Source of the DNA: Sva-07 sp963707515
GTDB taxonomy: Bacteria > Actinomycetota > Acidimicrobiia > Acidimicrobiales > Ilumatobacteraceae
DNA: 64,000 nucleotides
Assembly: GCA_963707515.1 (NCBI GenBank)
Contig: CAVPQI010000001.1
Location: forward strand, 310,001 to 374,000
Direction of reading: 5' to 3'
Shown here in pieces: positions 55,280 through 63,159 of this stretch. The notes beneath the pieces are model-generated. The model did not search any database, was not told where the DNA came from, and was given only the letters and a program-made list of their open reading frames with translations. The translations under genes and the position numbers were made by a program. Each line of letters opens with the position of its first letter. Position 1 is the first letter of the stretch.

Positions 55280-55932
55280 TCGTCGTTCCAGTCGTAGGGG
55301 AGGTCGTCGCCGCCGAGGTACTGCTCGGGGGCGTGGGCGCGGGCGTTCTCGATGAACCGCTTGACGAGCAGGGCGTCCTTCTTGCCGGGCGAACGCTCGA
55401 CGCCGGTCGCCACGTCGACACCCCACGGCCGGACCTCGCCGATCGCATCACCGACGTTGTCGGGGTTGAGCCCGCCGGCGAGGATCAGCTTCACCGAGTC
55501 GGGGGCGTCGCCGGCGAGCGACCAGTCGAAGACCTTGCCCGAACCGCCGCCGGGGCTGTCGATCATGATCATGTCGGTGCCGTACTGGTCGGCCTTGGGC
55601 AGGTTCGGATCGAGGGCGCTGAACGCCTTGATCACCCAGCGGAACGCCTTGGCGACCTCCTGGGTGTCGGCCGCCGTCTCGCGCCCGTGGAGCTGCACCG
55701 CCTTCACGCCCGCCCGGTGGCCGACGTCGAGGACCCTGCTCGGGTGCTCGTCGCGGAAGATGCCGACGGTCAGGATCTCGGGCGGCAAGCGGCGGGTGAT
55801 GTCGTAGGCGACCTGGGCGGCGATCTGACGCGTCGACCCCTGGACGAAGTTGAACCCCACGGCGTCGGCGCCCATCGCCACCGCCAGCAGGGCGTCGTCC
55901 TCGTTCGTGATGCCGCAGATCTTGACGAACAT
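55276..55932 (-). CDS. trpF: Phosphoribosylanthranilate isomerase
   Basis: 218 aa. MFVKICGITNEDDALLAVAMGADAVGFNF has the catalytic Cys7 and the family start; VQLHGRE, LILAGGLNPDNVGDAIGEVRPWGVDVATGVERSPGKKD (split by motif) give the catalytic Asp and phosphate loop. C-terminal residues continue beyond the usual end by about ten (EQYLGGDDLPYDWNDE). Its stop overlaps the trpB GTG. Confidence 0.93.
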   Translation of the reverse strand: MFVKICGITNEDDALLAVAMGADAVGFNFVQGSTRQIAAQVAYDITRRLPPEILTVGIFRDEHPSRVLDVGHRAGVKAVQLHGRETAADTQEVAKAFRWVIKAFSALDPNLPKADQYGTDMIMIDSPGGGSGKVFDWSLAGDAPDSVKLILAGGLNPDNVGDAIGEVRPWGVDVATGVERSPGKKDALLVKRFIENARAHAPEQYLGGDDLPYDWNDE

Positions 55933-55998
55933 CAGCGGCCGCTCACGCGGTTCGCACCGTGTGTCGTCGGGGCGCGGTGAGCCTGCACGCCGGCGATG

Positions 55999-56553
55999 CT
56001 AGCGGCGCGCCCGGAGCCCTTCGAAGTCCGTTGCCGGGACGACCACGCGGTACAGCCACAGCGGTTCCGAGACGCCCTTGACGCTCGTCGGACCGATCGC
56101 CTCGACCGCCGGCAGGTCGGCGGATCGGCCGCAGGCAGCGACGAACGCCTCGGACACGACGATCTCCATCGGCCCGGCGAGGTCGACGATCCGGGCGGCG
56201 ACGTTGACCGTCTGGCCGACGATGTCGTCGCCGCGCAGCCGGGCGTCGCCGGCGTGCATGCCGACCCGGACGGCGAGCGGGAAGCCGCCTTCGGCTCGCT
56301 GTTCGGCGATCGAGGAGACGAAACCGGCCATCCGCGTCGCCGCCTCGCATGCGACCGGGAACCACAACAGGAGGCCATCGCCGAGTTCCTTGACGACCCG
56401 CGCCCCGTCGACGGGCGCGACGGCGCCGTCGGCGACACGGCGGACCCGGTCGAGCACCTCGACGGCGGCATCGTCGCCGCAGGCGTCGTTGTATTCGGTG
56501 AACCCGACGAGGTCCGTGAACACGACGGTGCCGGCGGTGGTCGCCTCGCTCAC
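55999..56553 (-). CDS. Class III adenylate/guanylate cyclase domain protein
   Basis: 184 aa from GTG 56553, overlapping the DUF4097 stop. It is a single, soluble CHD domain. VVFTDLVGFTEYND has the first metal Asp, VVKELGDGLLLWF the second, and DDIVGQTVNVAARIVDLAG the transition-state Asn/Arg. A full pair of sites would form in the homodimer, making cAMP or cGMP. There is no receptor or membrane domain. It ends 66 bp before trpF, so it may share a transcript with the trp genes. Confidence 0.82.
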   Translation of the reverse strand: MSEATTAGTVVFTDLVGFTEYNDACGDDAAVEVLDRVRRVADGAVAPVDGARVVKELGDGLLLWFPVACEAATRMAGFVSSIAEQRAEGGFPLAVRVGMHAGDARLRGDDIVGQTVNVAARIVDLAGPMEIVVSEAFVAACGRSADLPAVEAIGPTSVKGVSEPLWLYRVVVPATDFEGLRARR

Positions 56554-57215
56554 TGGTAGGCCACCACGACTCGTCCGGTCGTCGATCGGGCGACGACGGT
56601 GCAGCCGCTCCCCGGCGGCAGCAGTGGTGCGCCCGGGGCGACCTGGTGCACCTCGCTCCCGCGCGGCATCGTCAGTTCGATGCGCCCGGTGACGGTCTCG
56701 GCGTGCACGTCGTGCGCCTCGACCATCTGCACGGTGACGCGTCCGGTGACGCTGTGCGCGGTGACGGGACCGGCGACGTCGCGCAGGCTGATCCGGCCGG
56801 TGCGTGTCGACACGTCGGCGTCGCCCGAGGCACCGACCCGCACGCGCCCCGACGACGTGCGGATCCGGCAGGTGCCACCGACGGCGCCGACGTTCACCGT
56901 GGAACTCGTGGCGCGGATGTCGAGTGAGGCGGCACGGTCGATGTCGATCCGGCCGGACTTGGTCGACACGGCGACGGCACCGAGGCGGCCGGTCAAGCGG
57001 ATCCGTCCCGACGTCGTCCCGACGACGACGTCGGAGTCCTCGGGCACGTGCACGGTCACGCGGCCACGCACCCGGTCGAGCGTCACCTGGCCGTCTTCGT
57101 GGTGGACGGTGGCCTGCCCCTCGACGGCGAACCCGCGGTCGGCGGCGGCCACGACGACGACGCGTCCGGTCCCCGACGCCACCCGCAACCGCATCGTTGA
57201 CCCCCCGGCCGTCAT
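56550..57215 (-). CDS. DUF4097-type repetitive beta protein
   Basis: About 221 aa (ATG 57215; ATG 57194 with a GGGGGG upstream is also possible). About ten repeats of the form [S/T]-x-T/S-G-R-[I/V]-x-[L/V] run through the chain: TTSGRIRLTG, STKSGRIDIDRA, RTSSGRVRVGA, STRTGRISLRD, HSVTGRVTVQM, ETVTGRIELTM. This is the right-handed beta-repeat of DUF4097/DUF2807 proteins, often membrane-stress related. No signal peptide or membrane helix is seen, so it would be cytoplasmic. It is coupled to the cyclase gene. Confidence 0.78.
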   Translation of the reverse strand: MTAGGSTMRLRVASGTGRVVVVAAADRGFAVEGQATVHHEDGQVTLDRVRGRVTVHVPEDSDVVVGTTSGRIRLTGRLGAVAVSTKSGRIDIDRAASLDIRATSSTVNVGAVGGTCRIRTSSGRVRVGASGDADVSTRTGRISLRDVAGPVTAHSVTGRVTVQMVEAHDVHAETVTGRIELTMPRGSEVHQVAPGAPLLPPGSGCTVVARSTTGRVVVAYQ

Positions 57216-57291
57216 CGCCGTGAACGTACTCCGGCGCCGCGCCCACGGACATCGGTCATCCGGCACAGCGTCGGCGGCACCGCCGTTGCGG

Positions 57292-57342
57292 CGATCTCGG
57301 TCGGATCCTGCCCGCTTTCCGGGACGATTCCGACCGAGATCG
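57292..57342. repeat. Inverted repeat between divergent genes
   Basis: CGATCTCGGTCGGA (57292-57305) and TCCGACCGAGATCG (57329-57342) are perfectly complementary, with a 23-nt middle. It lies in the 198-bp gap between the DUF4097 gene (-) and ppk2 (+), so it is more likely an operator or structural element than a terminator. Nothing else is clear in the gap. Confidence 0.7.
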
Positions 57343-57413
57343 ACCGCGCGCCCGGCGATGGCGCCGGTGCGATGGGAGCCGGTGGCGAGGTGCTGTCGTA
57401 TCGTCGGCGAGGC

Positions 57414-58169
57414 ATGGGACGACTCGATGAGCTCGACTACAACGCCCGACTCTCCTCGTCAGAGTACGAACGACGCCTCGCCAGCGCCCAGGAGCGCTTC
57501 TTGCAGCTCCGGCTGTCGTTGGGCGGGCAGCTCGAGGGCGGCGTCGGCCCGGGCCTACTGGTCGTCGTCGAGGGCTCCGACGCCGGCGGCAAGGGCGGCG
57601 CGGTCAAGCGCGTCGTCGAACGCCTCGACCCGCGCCACTACAGCGTGTACGCCTACGCCAAGCCGACCGACCGCGAGAAGCGGCACCATTTCCTGTGGCG
57701 CTTCTGGAGCAAGGTGCCCGGCCGCGGCGGGATGTGCGTGTTCGATCGCAGCTGGTACGGACGGGTGCTCGTCGAGCGCATCGAGGGGTTCGCCACCGAC
57801 GAGGAGTGGTCGCGGGCCTACGACGAGATCGTCCAGTTCGAGCGCAGCCTCGTGGTCGAAGGCGTGATCCTCGTCAAGATCTGGCTGCAGGTCACCAAGG
57901 ACGAGCAATTGCGGCGCTTCGAGAGCCGCGCCAAGGATCCGCTGCGCTCGTGGAAGTTGACCGAGGAGGACTGGCGCAACCGGGCCAAGTGGGACCGCTA
58001 CAACGAGGCCGCCGAGGACATGTTCGAACGCACCGACCACGAGTACGCGCCGTGGGACGTGATCTCGGGCGAACACAAGAAGTGGGCGCGGGTGGCGGTG
58101 CTGGAGACGATCAACCAGCGCATCGAGGACGGCATCGAACGCTGGAAGAAGATGGACACCGGTCGCTGA
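57414..58169 (+). CDS. ppk2: Polyphosphate kinase 2 family protein
   Basis: 251 aa from ATG 57414. Transfers phosphate between polyphosphate and nucleoside mono/diphosphates. Walker A is EGSDAGGKGGAVKRVVERLD (about 50-69); Walker B is FDRSWYGRVLVERIEGF; the lid is RRFESRAKDPLRSWKL. A single PPK2 domain with nothing added. Whether it prefers GDP, ADP or AMP is not clear from these motifs. Confidence 0.9.
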   Translation: MGRLDELDYNARLSSSEYERRLASAQERFLQLRLSLGGQLEGGVGPGLLVVVEGSDAGGKGGAVKRVVERLDPRHYSVYAYAKPTDREKRHHFLWRFWSKVPGRGGMCVFDRSWYGRVLVERIEGFATDEEWSRAYDEIVQFERSLVVEGVILVKIWLQVTKDEQLRRFESRAKDPLRSWKLTEEDWRNRAKWDRYNEAAEDMFERTDHEYAPWDVISGEHKKWARVAVLETINQRIEDGIERWKKMDTGR

Positions 58170-58200
58170 TCGTGGTCGAACTGACCGCACGGCCGGCGCC

Positions 58201-59106
58201 ATGACCACCGCGGCGATCGTGACGACGGACGTCGTGCACATCGCCTACGAGTCACACGGCCGCCCCGGTGACCCGCTGGTGGTCCTGCTCCACGGGTTCC
58301 CATACGACCCGCGCTGCTTCGACGCCGTCGCCGGCCCGCTCGCCGACGACGGCCACCACGTCGTCGTGCCGTACCTGCGTGGCTTCGGTCCGACGCGCTT
58401 CGTCGGCGACCACGTCGTCCGCTCCGGGCAGCAGGCGGCACTCGCCGCCGACCTCATCGGCCTGCTCGACGGGCTCGACGCGGAGCGCGCCGTTCTGTGC
58501 GGCTTCGACTGGGGTGGACGGGCGGCCTGCATCGTCAGCGCCCTGTGGCCCGAGCGCGTCAGCGGCCTGGTCACCGCCGGCGGGTACAACATCCAGGACA
58601 TCGGCGCCGCCGTCGAACCGGCGCCTCCCGAGACCGAGCACCGCTTCTGGTACCAGTACTACTTCCACGGCGAGCGCGGGCGCCTCGGGCTCGAGCGTGA
58701 CCGCGCCGCACTGTGTCGGCTGCTGTGGCGCCTCTGGTCGCCGACGTGGGATGCCGACGACGCGACGTTCGCGGCGACTGCGGCATCGTTCGACAACCCC
58801 GACTTCGTCGACGTCGTCGTCCACTCCTACCGCCACCGTTTCGGGCTCGTCCCGGGCGACCCGCGCGACGAGGCGATCGAAGTGGCGCTGCGGTCGCAAC
58901 CGTCGATCGAGGTGCCGACGGTCGTGCTCGCCGGTGCCGACGACGGCGTCGACCCGCCAGGCCGCGACATCGAGGCGTCGCTCGGACTGCACCGCTTCAC
59001 GTCGCTGCTGTCCGTCGACGTGATCGAGGGCTGCGGCCACAATCCACCGCAGGAAGCGCCGATCCGGGTCGTCGCCGCGATCCGGGCCGCCAGTCCGTTC
59101 TCGTGA
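58201..59106 (+). CDS. Alpha/beta hydrolase with Asp nucleophile (epoxide hydrolase/haloalkane dehalogenase-like)
   Basis: 301 aa from ATG 58201. LVVLLHGFPYDPRCFDAV is the oxyanion loop. The elbow is CGFDWGGRAAC: Asp replaces Ser, as in epoxide hydrolases and dehalogenases. A cap with tyrosines follows (EHRFWYQYYFHGERGRLGLER), then VLAGADDGVDPP and VIEGCGHNPPQEAP with the His. An epoxide hydrolase-type reaction is likely; substrate unknown. It starts 31 bp after ppk2. Confidence 0.85.
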   Translation: MTTAAIVTTDVVHIAYESHGRPGDPLVVLLHGFPYDPRCFDAVAGPLADDGHHVVVPYLRGFGPTRFVGDHVVRSGQQAALAADLIGLLDGLDAERAVLCGFDWGGRAACIVSALWPERVSGLVTAGGYNIQDIGAAVEPAPPETEHRFWYQYYFHGERGRLGLERDRAALCRLLWRLWSPTWDADDATFAATAASFDNPDFVDVVVHSYRHRFGLVPGDPRDEAIEVALRSQPSIEVPTVVLAGADDGVDPPGRDIEASLGLHRFTSLLSVDVIEGCGHNPPQEAPIRVVAAIRAASPFS

Positions 59107-59139
59107 TTCGGCGCGGCAATGATTGCCGGATCAAATCAC
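59101..59139. terminator. Hairpin between convergent genes
   Basis: Outer arms CGTGATT/AATCACG and inner CGGCAAT-GATTGCCG. It overlaps the hydrolase stop region and lies 10 bp from the trpC stop; A-run AAAAG follows on the + strand (a T-run for trpC). Probable bidirectional terminator. Confidence 0.65.
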
Positions 59140-59149
59140 GAAAAGCAGG

Positions 59150-59923
59150 TCACCCGATGAGGTCGGCGATTGCCGCCACCGGGTCGCCGCTGGTGACGAG
59201 CGTCTCGCCGACGAGCACGGCGTCGTAGCCGGCGGCGGCGAGGGTGCGGGCGTCGTCGCCGCCGCGCACACCCGACTCGGCGACGCGCACCGCGGTGTCG
59301 GGGATCAGGCGGGCCATCCGCTGGGCCCGTTCGTGGTCGACCTGGAACGTCACGAGGTCGCGTTGGTTGACGCCGATCAGTGTCGCCCCGACGTCGACGG
59401 CGACCTCCAGCTCGGCCTCGTCGTGGATTTCGACGAGCACGTCGAGGCCGATGTCGATCGCCAGGGCGTGGAAATCGGCGAGCTCGGCCGGATCGAGGGC
59501 GGCGGCGATCAGCAACACGCAGTCGGCACCCATCAGCCGCGCATCGGCGACGTCGTGGGCGCTGACCGTGAAGTCCTTGCGCAGCACGGGGAGCGAGCAC
59601 GCCGCCCGGGCGGCGGTGAGGTCGGCGACGGAACCGCCGAAGAACTCCTCGTCGGTGAGCACCGACAGGCAGGTGGCGCCGCCGCGCTCGTAGGTGGCCG
59701 CCCACTCGGACGGCTCGAGACCGACGTTGAGGTCGCCCTTCGACGGCGAGCGGCGCTTGATCTCGGCGATCACACCGAGCTGCTGCCGGCCGCGCAGGGC
59801 GGCGCGGAACCCGCGCGTCGGCGGCATCGCCCGCGCCTCGTCGACGAGTTCGTCGAGCGGGCGGTCGTCGAGCCGAGCGGTGGCCCGATGACGCTCCAGG
59901 ATCGTGTCGAGGTACGTCGCCAT
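59150..59923 (-). CDS. trpC: Indole-3-glycerol phosphate synthase
   Basis: 257 aa from ATG 59923. VIAEIKRRSPSKGDL (catalytic Lys), YERGGATCLSVLTDEEFFGG, LPVLRKDFTV, LLIAAAL, LVEIHDEAELE, IGVNQRDL and VAESGVRGGDD are the full IGPS motif set; the catalytic Glu and Lys are all present. It is separated from trpFBA by ppk2 and a hydrolase on the other strand. Starts 17 bp after the monooxygenase-like gene. Confidence 0.94.
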   Translation of the reverse strand: MATYLDTILERHRATARLDDRPLDELVDEARAMPPTRGFRAALRGRQQLGVIAEIKRRSPSKGDLNVGLEPSEWAATYERGGATCLSVLTDEEFFGGSVADLTAARAACSLPVLRKDFTVSAHDVADARLMGADCVLLIAAALDPAELADFHALAIDIGLDVLVEIHDEAELEVAVDVGATLIGVNQRDLVTFQVDHERAQRMARLIPDTAVRVAESGVRGGDDARTLAAAGYDAVLVGETLVTSGDPVAAIADLIG

Positions 59924-59940
59924 CGAGCCGCCGCTGCCGA

Positions 59941-60246
59941 TCAGAGGCCCTTGCCGCGGACCGGCGTGAGCATCGTCAGCTCGGGGCGACCGGCGAGGAT
60001 GCCACCGAAGGCGTTCATGATCTGCTTCATGACGTCGCTGGTGCTGTGCGCCTGGAGCGCGTCGCCGTCGGCGTAGAGCTCGTACATGTAGGCGACGTTG
60101 GCGTCGTTCGGGTCCTCGAGCAGCTGGTAGAGCAACGTGCCGTCCTCCGAACCGACGTGGTCCATCATCGGGGCGAGACCGGCGTACAGGTCGTCTCGCT
60201 TGCCGTCGATGCAGGTGAACTTGGCGATCATCGCTACTTGACTCAT
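59941..60246 (-). CDS. Antibiotic biosynthesis monooxygenase (ABM)-like protein
   Basis: 101 aa. MSQVAMIAKFTCIDGKRDDLYAGL then GTLLYQLLEDPNDANVAYMYELYADGDALQAHSTSDVMKQIM (split by motif) is a single ferredoxin-like ABM/YgiN domain, with the His in QAHSTS. Relatives are small quinol or heme monooxygenases or stand-alone dimers. It precedes trpC on the same strand; no link to tryptophan synthesis is known. Confidence 0.83.
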   Translation of the reverse strand: MSQVAMIAKFTCIDGKRDDLYAGLAPMMDHVGSEDGTLLYQLLEDPNDANVAYMYELYADGDALQAHSTSDVMKQIMNAFGGILAGRPELTMLTPVRGKGL

Positions 60247-60275
60247 GGCCGCCGACCGTAGCGCCCGACACCGAC

Positions 60276-60312
60276 AGCGTTACAACAGGGGTCAGACCCC
60301 TGTTGTAACGCT
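60276..60312. repeat. 37-bp perfect palindrome, GGGGTCAGACCCC core (copy 3)
   Basis: AGCGTTACAACAGGGGTC on one side and its exact complement on the other, around a central A. It lies in the 106-bp gap upstream of the monooxygenase-like gene and after the glyS stop (60353). No other feature is seen in the gap. Confidence 0.9.
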
Positions 60313-60352
60313 GGTGGGAGAAGCGAGTCCTGGCCCGCGGCCCACCGTCTCG

Positions 60353-61663
60353 CTAGAAGCCGAGGCGGTCGGCGACGGTCGACAGCAGCTCGTCGATGGG
60401 GACGCGGACCTGCTCGGTCGTGTCCCGGTCGCGCACCGTCACGGCGTGGTCCTCGAGCGAGTCGAAGTCGACGGTGACCGCCAGCGGTGTACCGATCTCG
60501 TCCTGACGGCGGTAGCGCTTGCCGATGTTCTGCGTCTCGTCGTAGTCGACCATGTAGCGGTCGGCGAGCTTGGCGCGGATCTCCTGGGCGAGCGGCGTCA
60601 GCGTGTCCTTCTTCGACAGCGGCAGCACGGCGACCTTGTACGGCGCGAGACGCGGGTGGAGGCGGAGCACGGTGCGCGTCTCGCCGTTGACGACGTCCTC
60701 GTCGTAGGCGGCGAGCAGGAACGCAGCCATCGTGCGGGTCGCTCCCGCCGCCGGCTCGATCACATAGGGCACGTAGCGCTCGTTGGTCTGCGGGTCGAAG
60801 TAGTCGAGGCGCTCACCGGAGTGCTCGCTGTGCTGCTTGAGGTCGTAGTCGGTGCGCTGGGCGATGCCTTCGAGCTCGTCGAAGCCCCACGGGAACGTGA
60901 ACTCCACGTCGGACGTGCCCGCCGAGTAGTGCGACAGCTCGTCGGCGTCGTGCGCCCGCAGGCGCAGCATCTCGGCGGGGATGCCGAGTTCGACGTACCA
61001 GTTCAGCCGCTCGTTGCACCAGTACTCGTACCACTGCGCCGACTCGGCGGGCGGCACGAAGAACTCGAGCTCCATCTGCTCGAACTCGCGGGTGCGGAAG
61101 ATCCAGTTCTGCGGCGTGATCTCGTTGCGGAAGCTCTTGCCCACCTGGGCGATGCCGAACGGCGGCTTCTTGCGCGACGTCTGCAGCACCTGGCCGAAGT
61201 TGGTGAACATGCCCTGCGCGGTCTCGGGACGCAGGTAGGCGTCGGCGCCGGTGCCCTCGACCGGGCCGGCCTGGGTCTTGAACATCAAGTTGAAGGCGCG
61301 GGCTTCGGTGAAGCTGTGCTTGGCGTCGCAGTTCGGGCAGATGTCGGGATCGTCGAGCTTGTCGAGCCGGAAGCGCTGCTTGCAGTTGGTGCAGTCGACG
61401 AGCGGGTCGGTGAAGTTGGCCAGGTGGCCCGACGCCTCCCACACCTGGGGTGGGCTGAGGATGGCGGCGTCGATGAGCACGACGTCGTCGCGCTGCTGCA
61501 CGACCGAGCGCACCCAGGCGTCCTTGACGTTGCGCAGCAGCAGCGATCCGAGGGGGCCGTAGTCGTACGTCGACCGGAATCCGCCGTAGATCTCCGCCGA
61601 CTGGTAGACGAAGCCCCTGCGCTTGCAGAGGCTGACGATCTGTTCGAGGTCGGTCGCAGCCAT
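60353..61663 (-). CDS. glyS: Glycyl-tRNA synthetase (alpha2 type)
   Basis: 436 aa. Charges tRNA-Gly. GFVYQSAEIYGGFRSTYDYGPLG (motif near the start), a zinc-binding pair CTNCKQRF and CPNCDAKH at about 95-115, YLRPETAQGMFTNF (motif 2 region), RNEITPQNWIFRTREFEQMELEFFV, and WAF-type ATP site AGATRTMAAFLLAAYDED are visible. Anticodon domain VAVLPLSKKDTL near 350. This is the homodimeric form, shorter than the roughly 460 aa of many relatives. No T-box leader: only 65 bp lie upstream before recO. Confidence 0.95.
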   Translation of the reverse strand: MAATDLEQIVSLCKRRGFVYQSAEIYGGFRSTYDYGPLGSLLLRNVKDAWVRSVVQQRDDVVLIDAAILSPPQVWEASGHLANFTDPLVDCTNCKQRFRLDKLDDPDICPNCDAKHSFTEARAFNLMFKTQAGPVEGTGADAYLRPETAQGMFTNFGQVLQTSRKKPPFGIAQVGKSFRNEITPQNWIFRTREFEQMELEFFVPPAESAQWYEYWCNERLNWYVELGIPAEMLRLRAHDADELSHYSAGTSDVEFTFPWGFDELEGIAQRTDYDLKQHSEHSGERLDYFDPQTNERYVPYVIEPAAGATRTMAAFLLAAYDEDVVNGETRTVLRLHPRLAPYKVAVLPLSKKDTLTPLAQEIRAKLADRYMVDYDETQNIGKRYRRQDEIGTPLAVTVDFDSLEDHAVTVRDRDTTEQVRVPIDELLSTVADRLGF

Positions 61664-61728
61664 GATCCCCGAGGCTACCGACGCCCCCGAGCACCCCGCC
61701 CTGCGATTCCCGGCCCGGCCTCAACGGC

Positions 61729-62457
61729 TCAGTGCGACTCGAACATCGCCACGGCCTTGAGGCGACGTTCGATGTGGAACTCGAGGGCGCGGGTCGCCAA
61801 CGACGACACCTCGTGGGTCGCCGGAGAGTCCGGCAGCGCCAACGCCTGCACGAGCCGACCGCCGAGGATGTCGCGCACGATCGCCAAGGCGGCGGGGCTG
61901 ATCGACTGCCCGGAACGGCAGTTGCGGCACAACACGCCGCCCTCGTTGAGGTCGAAGGCGACGAACTGCACGCCGGCGCCCTCCTCGCCGCACCGCAGGC
62001 AACGGTCGAGCTCGGGCCGCATGCCCTCGTTGGCGAGCAACTTCCAGTAGAAGGCGGCGACGTTGAGTGGGGACGGATCGGTGGCGATCGTCCGCAACAC
62101 GCCGACGACCATGCGGTACAGCTGCGGGTTCGGTTCCCGTTCGAGCGACAGCTGATCGACCGCTTCGAGCACGGCCAGCCCCTGCGACGCCCGGTCGAGC
62201 GAGGACAGCATGGGCGACAACGGTTCCACCGCCTCGGCCTGGCTGACGATGTCCAGCTCGCGGCCCCGGTAGAGCAACAACCGCACGTGGCTCATCGGCT
62301 CGAGCCGGGCGCCGAAGCGTGACTTCGTCTTGCGCACGCCCTTGGCCACGGCGCGCACCTTGCCGTTCTCGGCGGTGTGGAACACGACGATGCGGTCGGA
62401 CTCGCGCAGCTTGTAGGTGCGCAGGACGACGCCGGTGTCGCGATAGAGCTCGCTCAC
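61729..62457 (-). CDS. recO: DNA repair protein RecO
   Basis: 242 aa from GTG 62457. Helps RecR load RecA in the RecF pathway. An OB-fold opens the protein (LYRDTGVVLRTYKLRESDRIVVFHTAENGKVRAVAKGVRKTKSRFG, split) and a zinc motif follows: CLRCGEEG and LCRNCRSG, four Cys. The start overlaps the stop of the following prenyltransferase-like gene. glyS-recO-uppS is a common actinobacterial neighbourhood. Confidence 0.93.
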   Translation of the reverse strand: MSELYRDTGVVLRTYKLRESDRIVVFHTAENGKVRAVAKGVRKTKSRFGARLEPMSHVRLLLYRGRELDIVSQAEAVEPLSPMLSSLDRASQGLAVLEAVDQLSLEREPNPQLYRMVVGVLRTIATDPSPLNVAAFYWKLLANEGMRPELDRCLRCGEEGAGVQFVAFDLNEGGVLCRNCRSGQSISPAALAIVRDILGGRLVQALALPDSPATHEVSSLATRALEFHIERRLKAVAMFESH

Positions 62458-63044
62458 TCGTCGAGTCCGCCGAAGCGACGCGACCGCTGCGCGAAGTCGG
62501 CGATCGCATCGAGCAGGTGGTCCGGCGTGAGGTCCTCCCACCGCAAGGCGACGAACACGAGCTCGCCGTACGCCAGCTCCCACACGAGCGACGGCGGGAG
62601 CCGGGTGGACGGTCCGAGGACGACGATCAGGTCGGGCTCGGTGTCGGCGGGCGCGTACAGCACCTCGCCGACGGTCGCCTCGTTGACCGGTTCGGCCGGA
62701 TCGAGGTGCTGCATCGCCTCGGCGAACCGCGCTCGCCCGTCGCCGCAGGGGTCGACGATCACGTGGCAACCGCCGACCTGGCGTTCCCAGCCGTCGAGCT
62801 CGACGGGATCGACGCCGGACTCGTAGGCCCGCAGCGTCAGGTACGAGGCACCGGCCTGGTCGGCGACGGAACCGAGACCCTGCACGCGCTCGTCCCAGCG
62901 GGCCGCGCCGAGTGCCGCCCAGTCGGCCAGTGTGCCGCCGACGACCATGATGTGTCGCAGCAGCTGGTCGGTGGAGCGGTCGCCCTGGGCGGCCGCAGCC
63001 GCCGAGGTCCCGGTCGCAGCGGTCGACGAGGTGGGAGGGGCCAC
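62454..63044 (-). CDS. Cis-prenyltransferase-like protein lacking the catalytic motif (candidate non-catalytic subunit)
   Basis: 196 aa from GTG 63044; coupled to recO (GTGA). After a Ser/Thr/Ala-rich start (about 1-20) the sequence follows the UppS fold: HIMVVGGTLADWAALGAARWDERVQGLG takes the place of the enzyme motif HVxxIMDGNGRWAxxRGLPRxxGH, so the catalytic Asp and the phosphate-binding residues are missing. LTLRAYESG matches LTLYAFS. The end LPPSLVWELAYGELVFVALRWEDLTPDHLLDAIADFAQRSRRFGG (split) matches the UppS end, including the RRFGG motif that the divergent uppS lacks. Compare the eukaryotic Nus1/NgBR type partner. The similarity is my reading, not a search result. Confidence 0.7.
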   Translation of the reverse strand: MAPPTSSTAATGTSAAAAAQGDRSTDQLLRHIMVVGGTLADWAALGAARWDERVQGLGSVADQAGASYLTLRAYESGVDPVELDGWERQVGGCHVIVDPCGDGRARFAEAMQHLDPAEPVNEATVGEVLYAPADTEPDLIVVLGPSTRLPPSLVWELAYGELVFVALRWEDLTPDHLLDAIADFAQRSRRFGGLDE

Positions 63045-63101
63045 GGGTCCATTCTTCCACGGCCACCCTCGAACGCCGCGGCCACGCACGGGGAAGGCGA
63101 G

Positions 63102-63138
63102 CACGTGACGAGAGGGACCCGTCCCCGAACGTCACTTG
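63102..63138. repeat. 37-bp element, GGGACCCGTCCCC core (copy 4)
   Basis: GTGACG (63105-63110) and CGTCAC (63130-63135) frame the core. It lies in the 115-bp gap between the divergent uppS-like and uppS genes, unlike the copies at convergent ends. It may therefore be near both promoters. Confidence 0.75.
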
Positions 63139-63159
63139 GCGGGTGGGTAGCGTGGTCGC

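Noticed and set aside
61664..61728. T-box leader for glyS
   Set aside because: Only about 65 bp separate glyS from recO, with no specifier or antiterminator structure visible.
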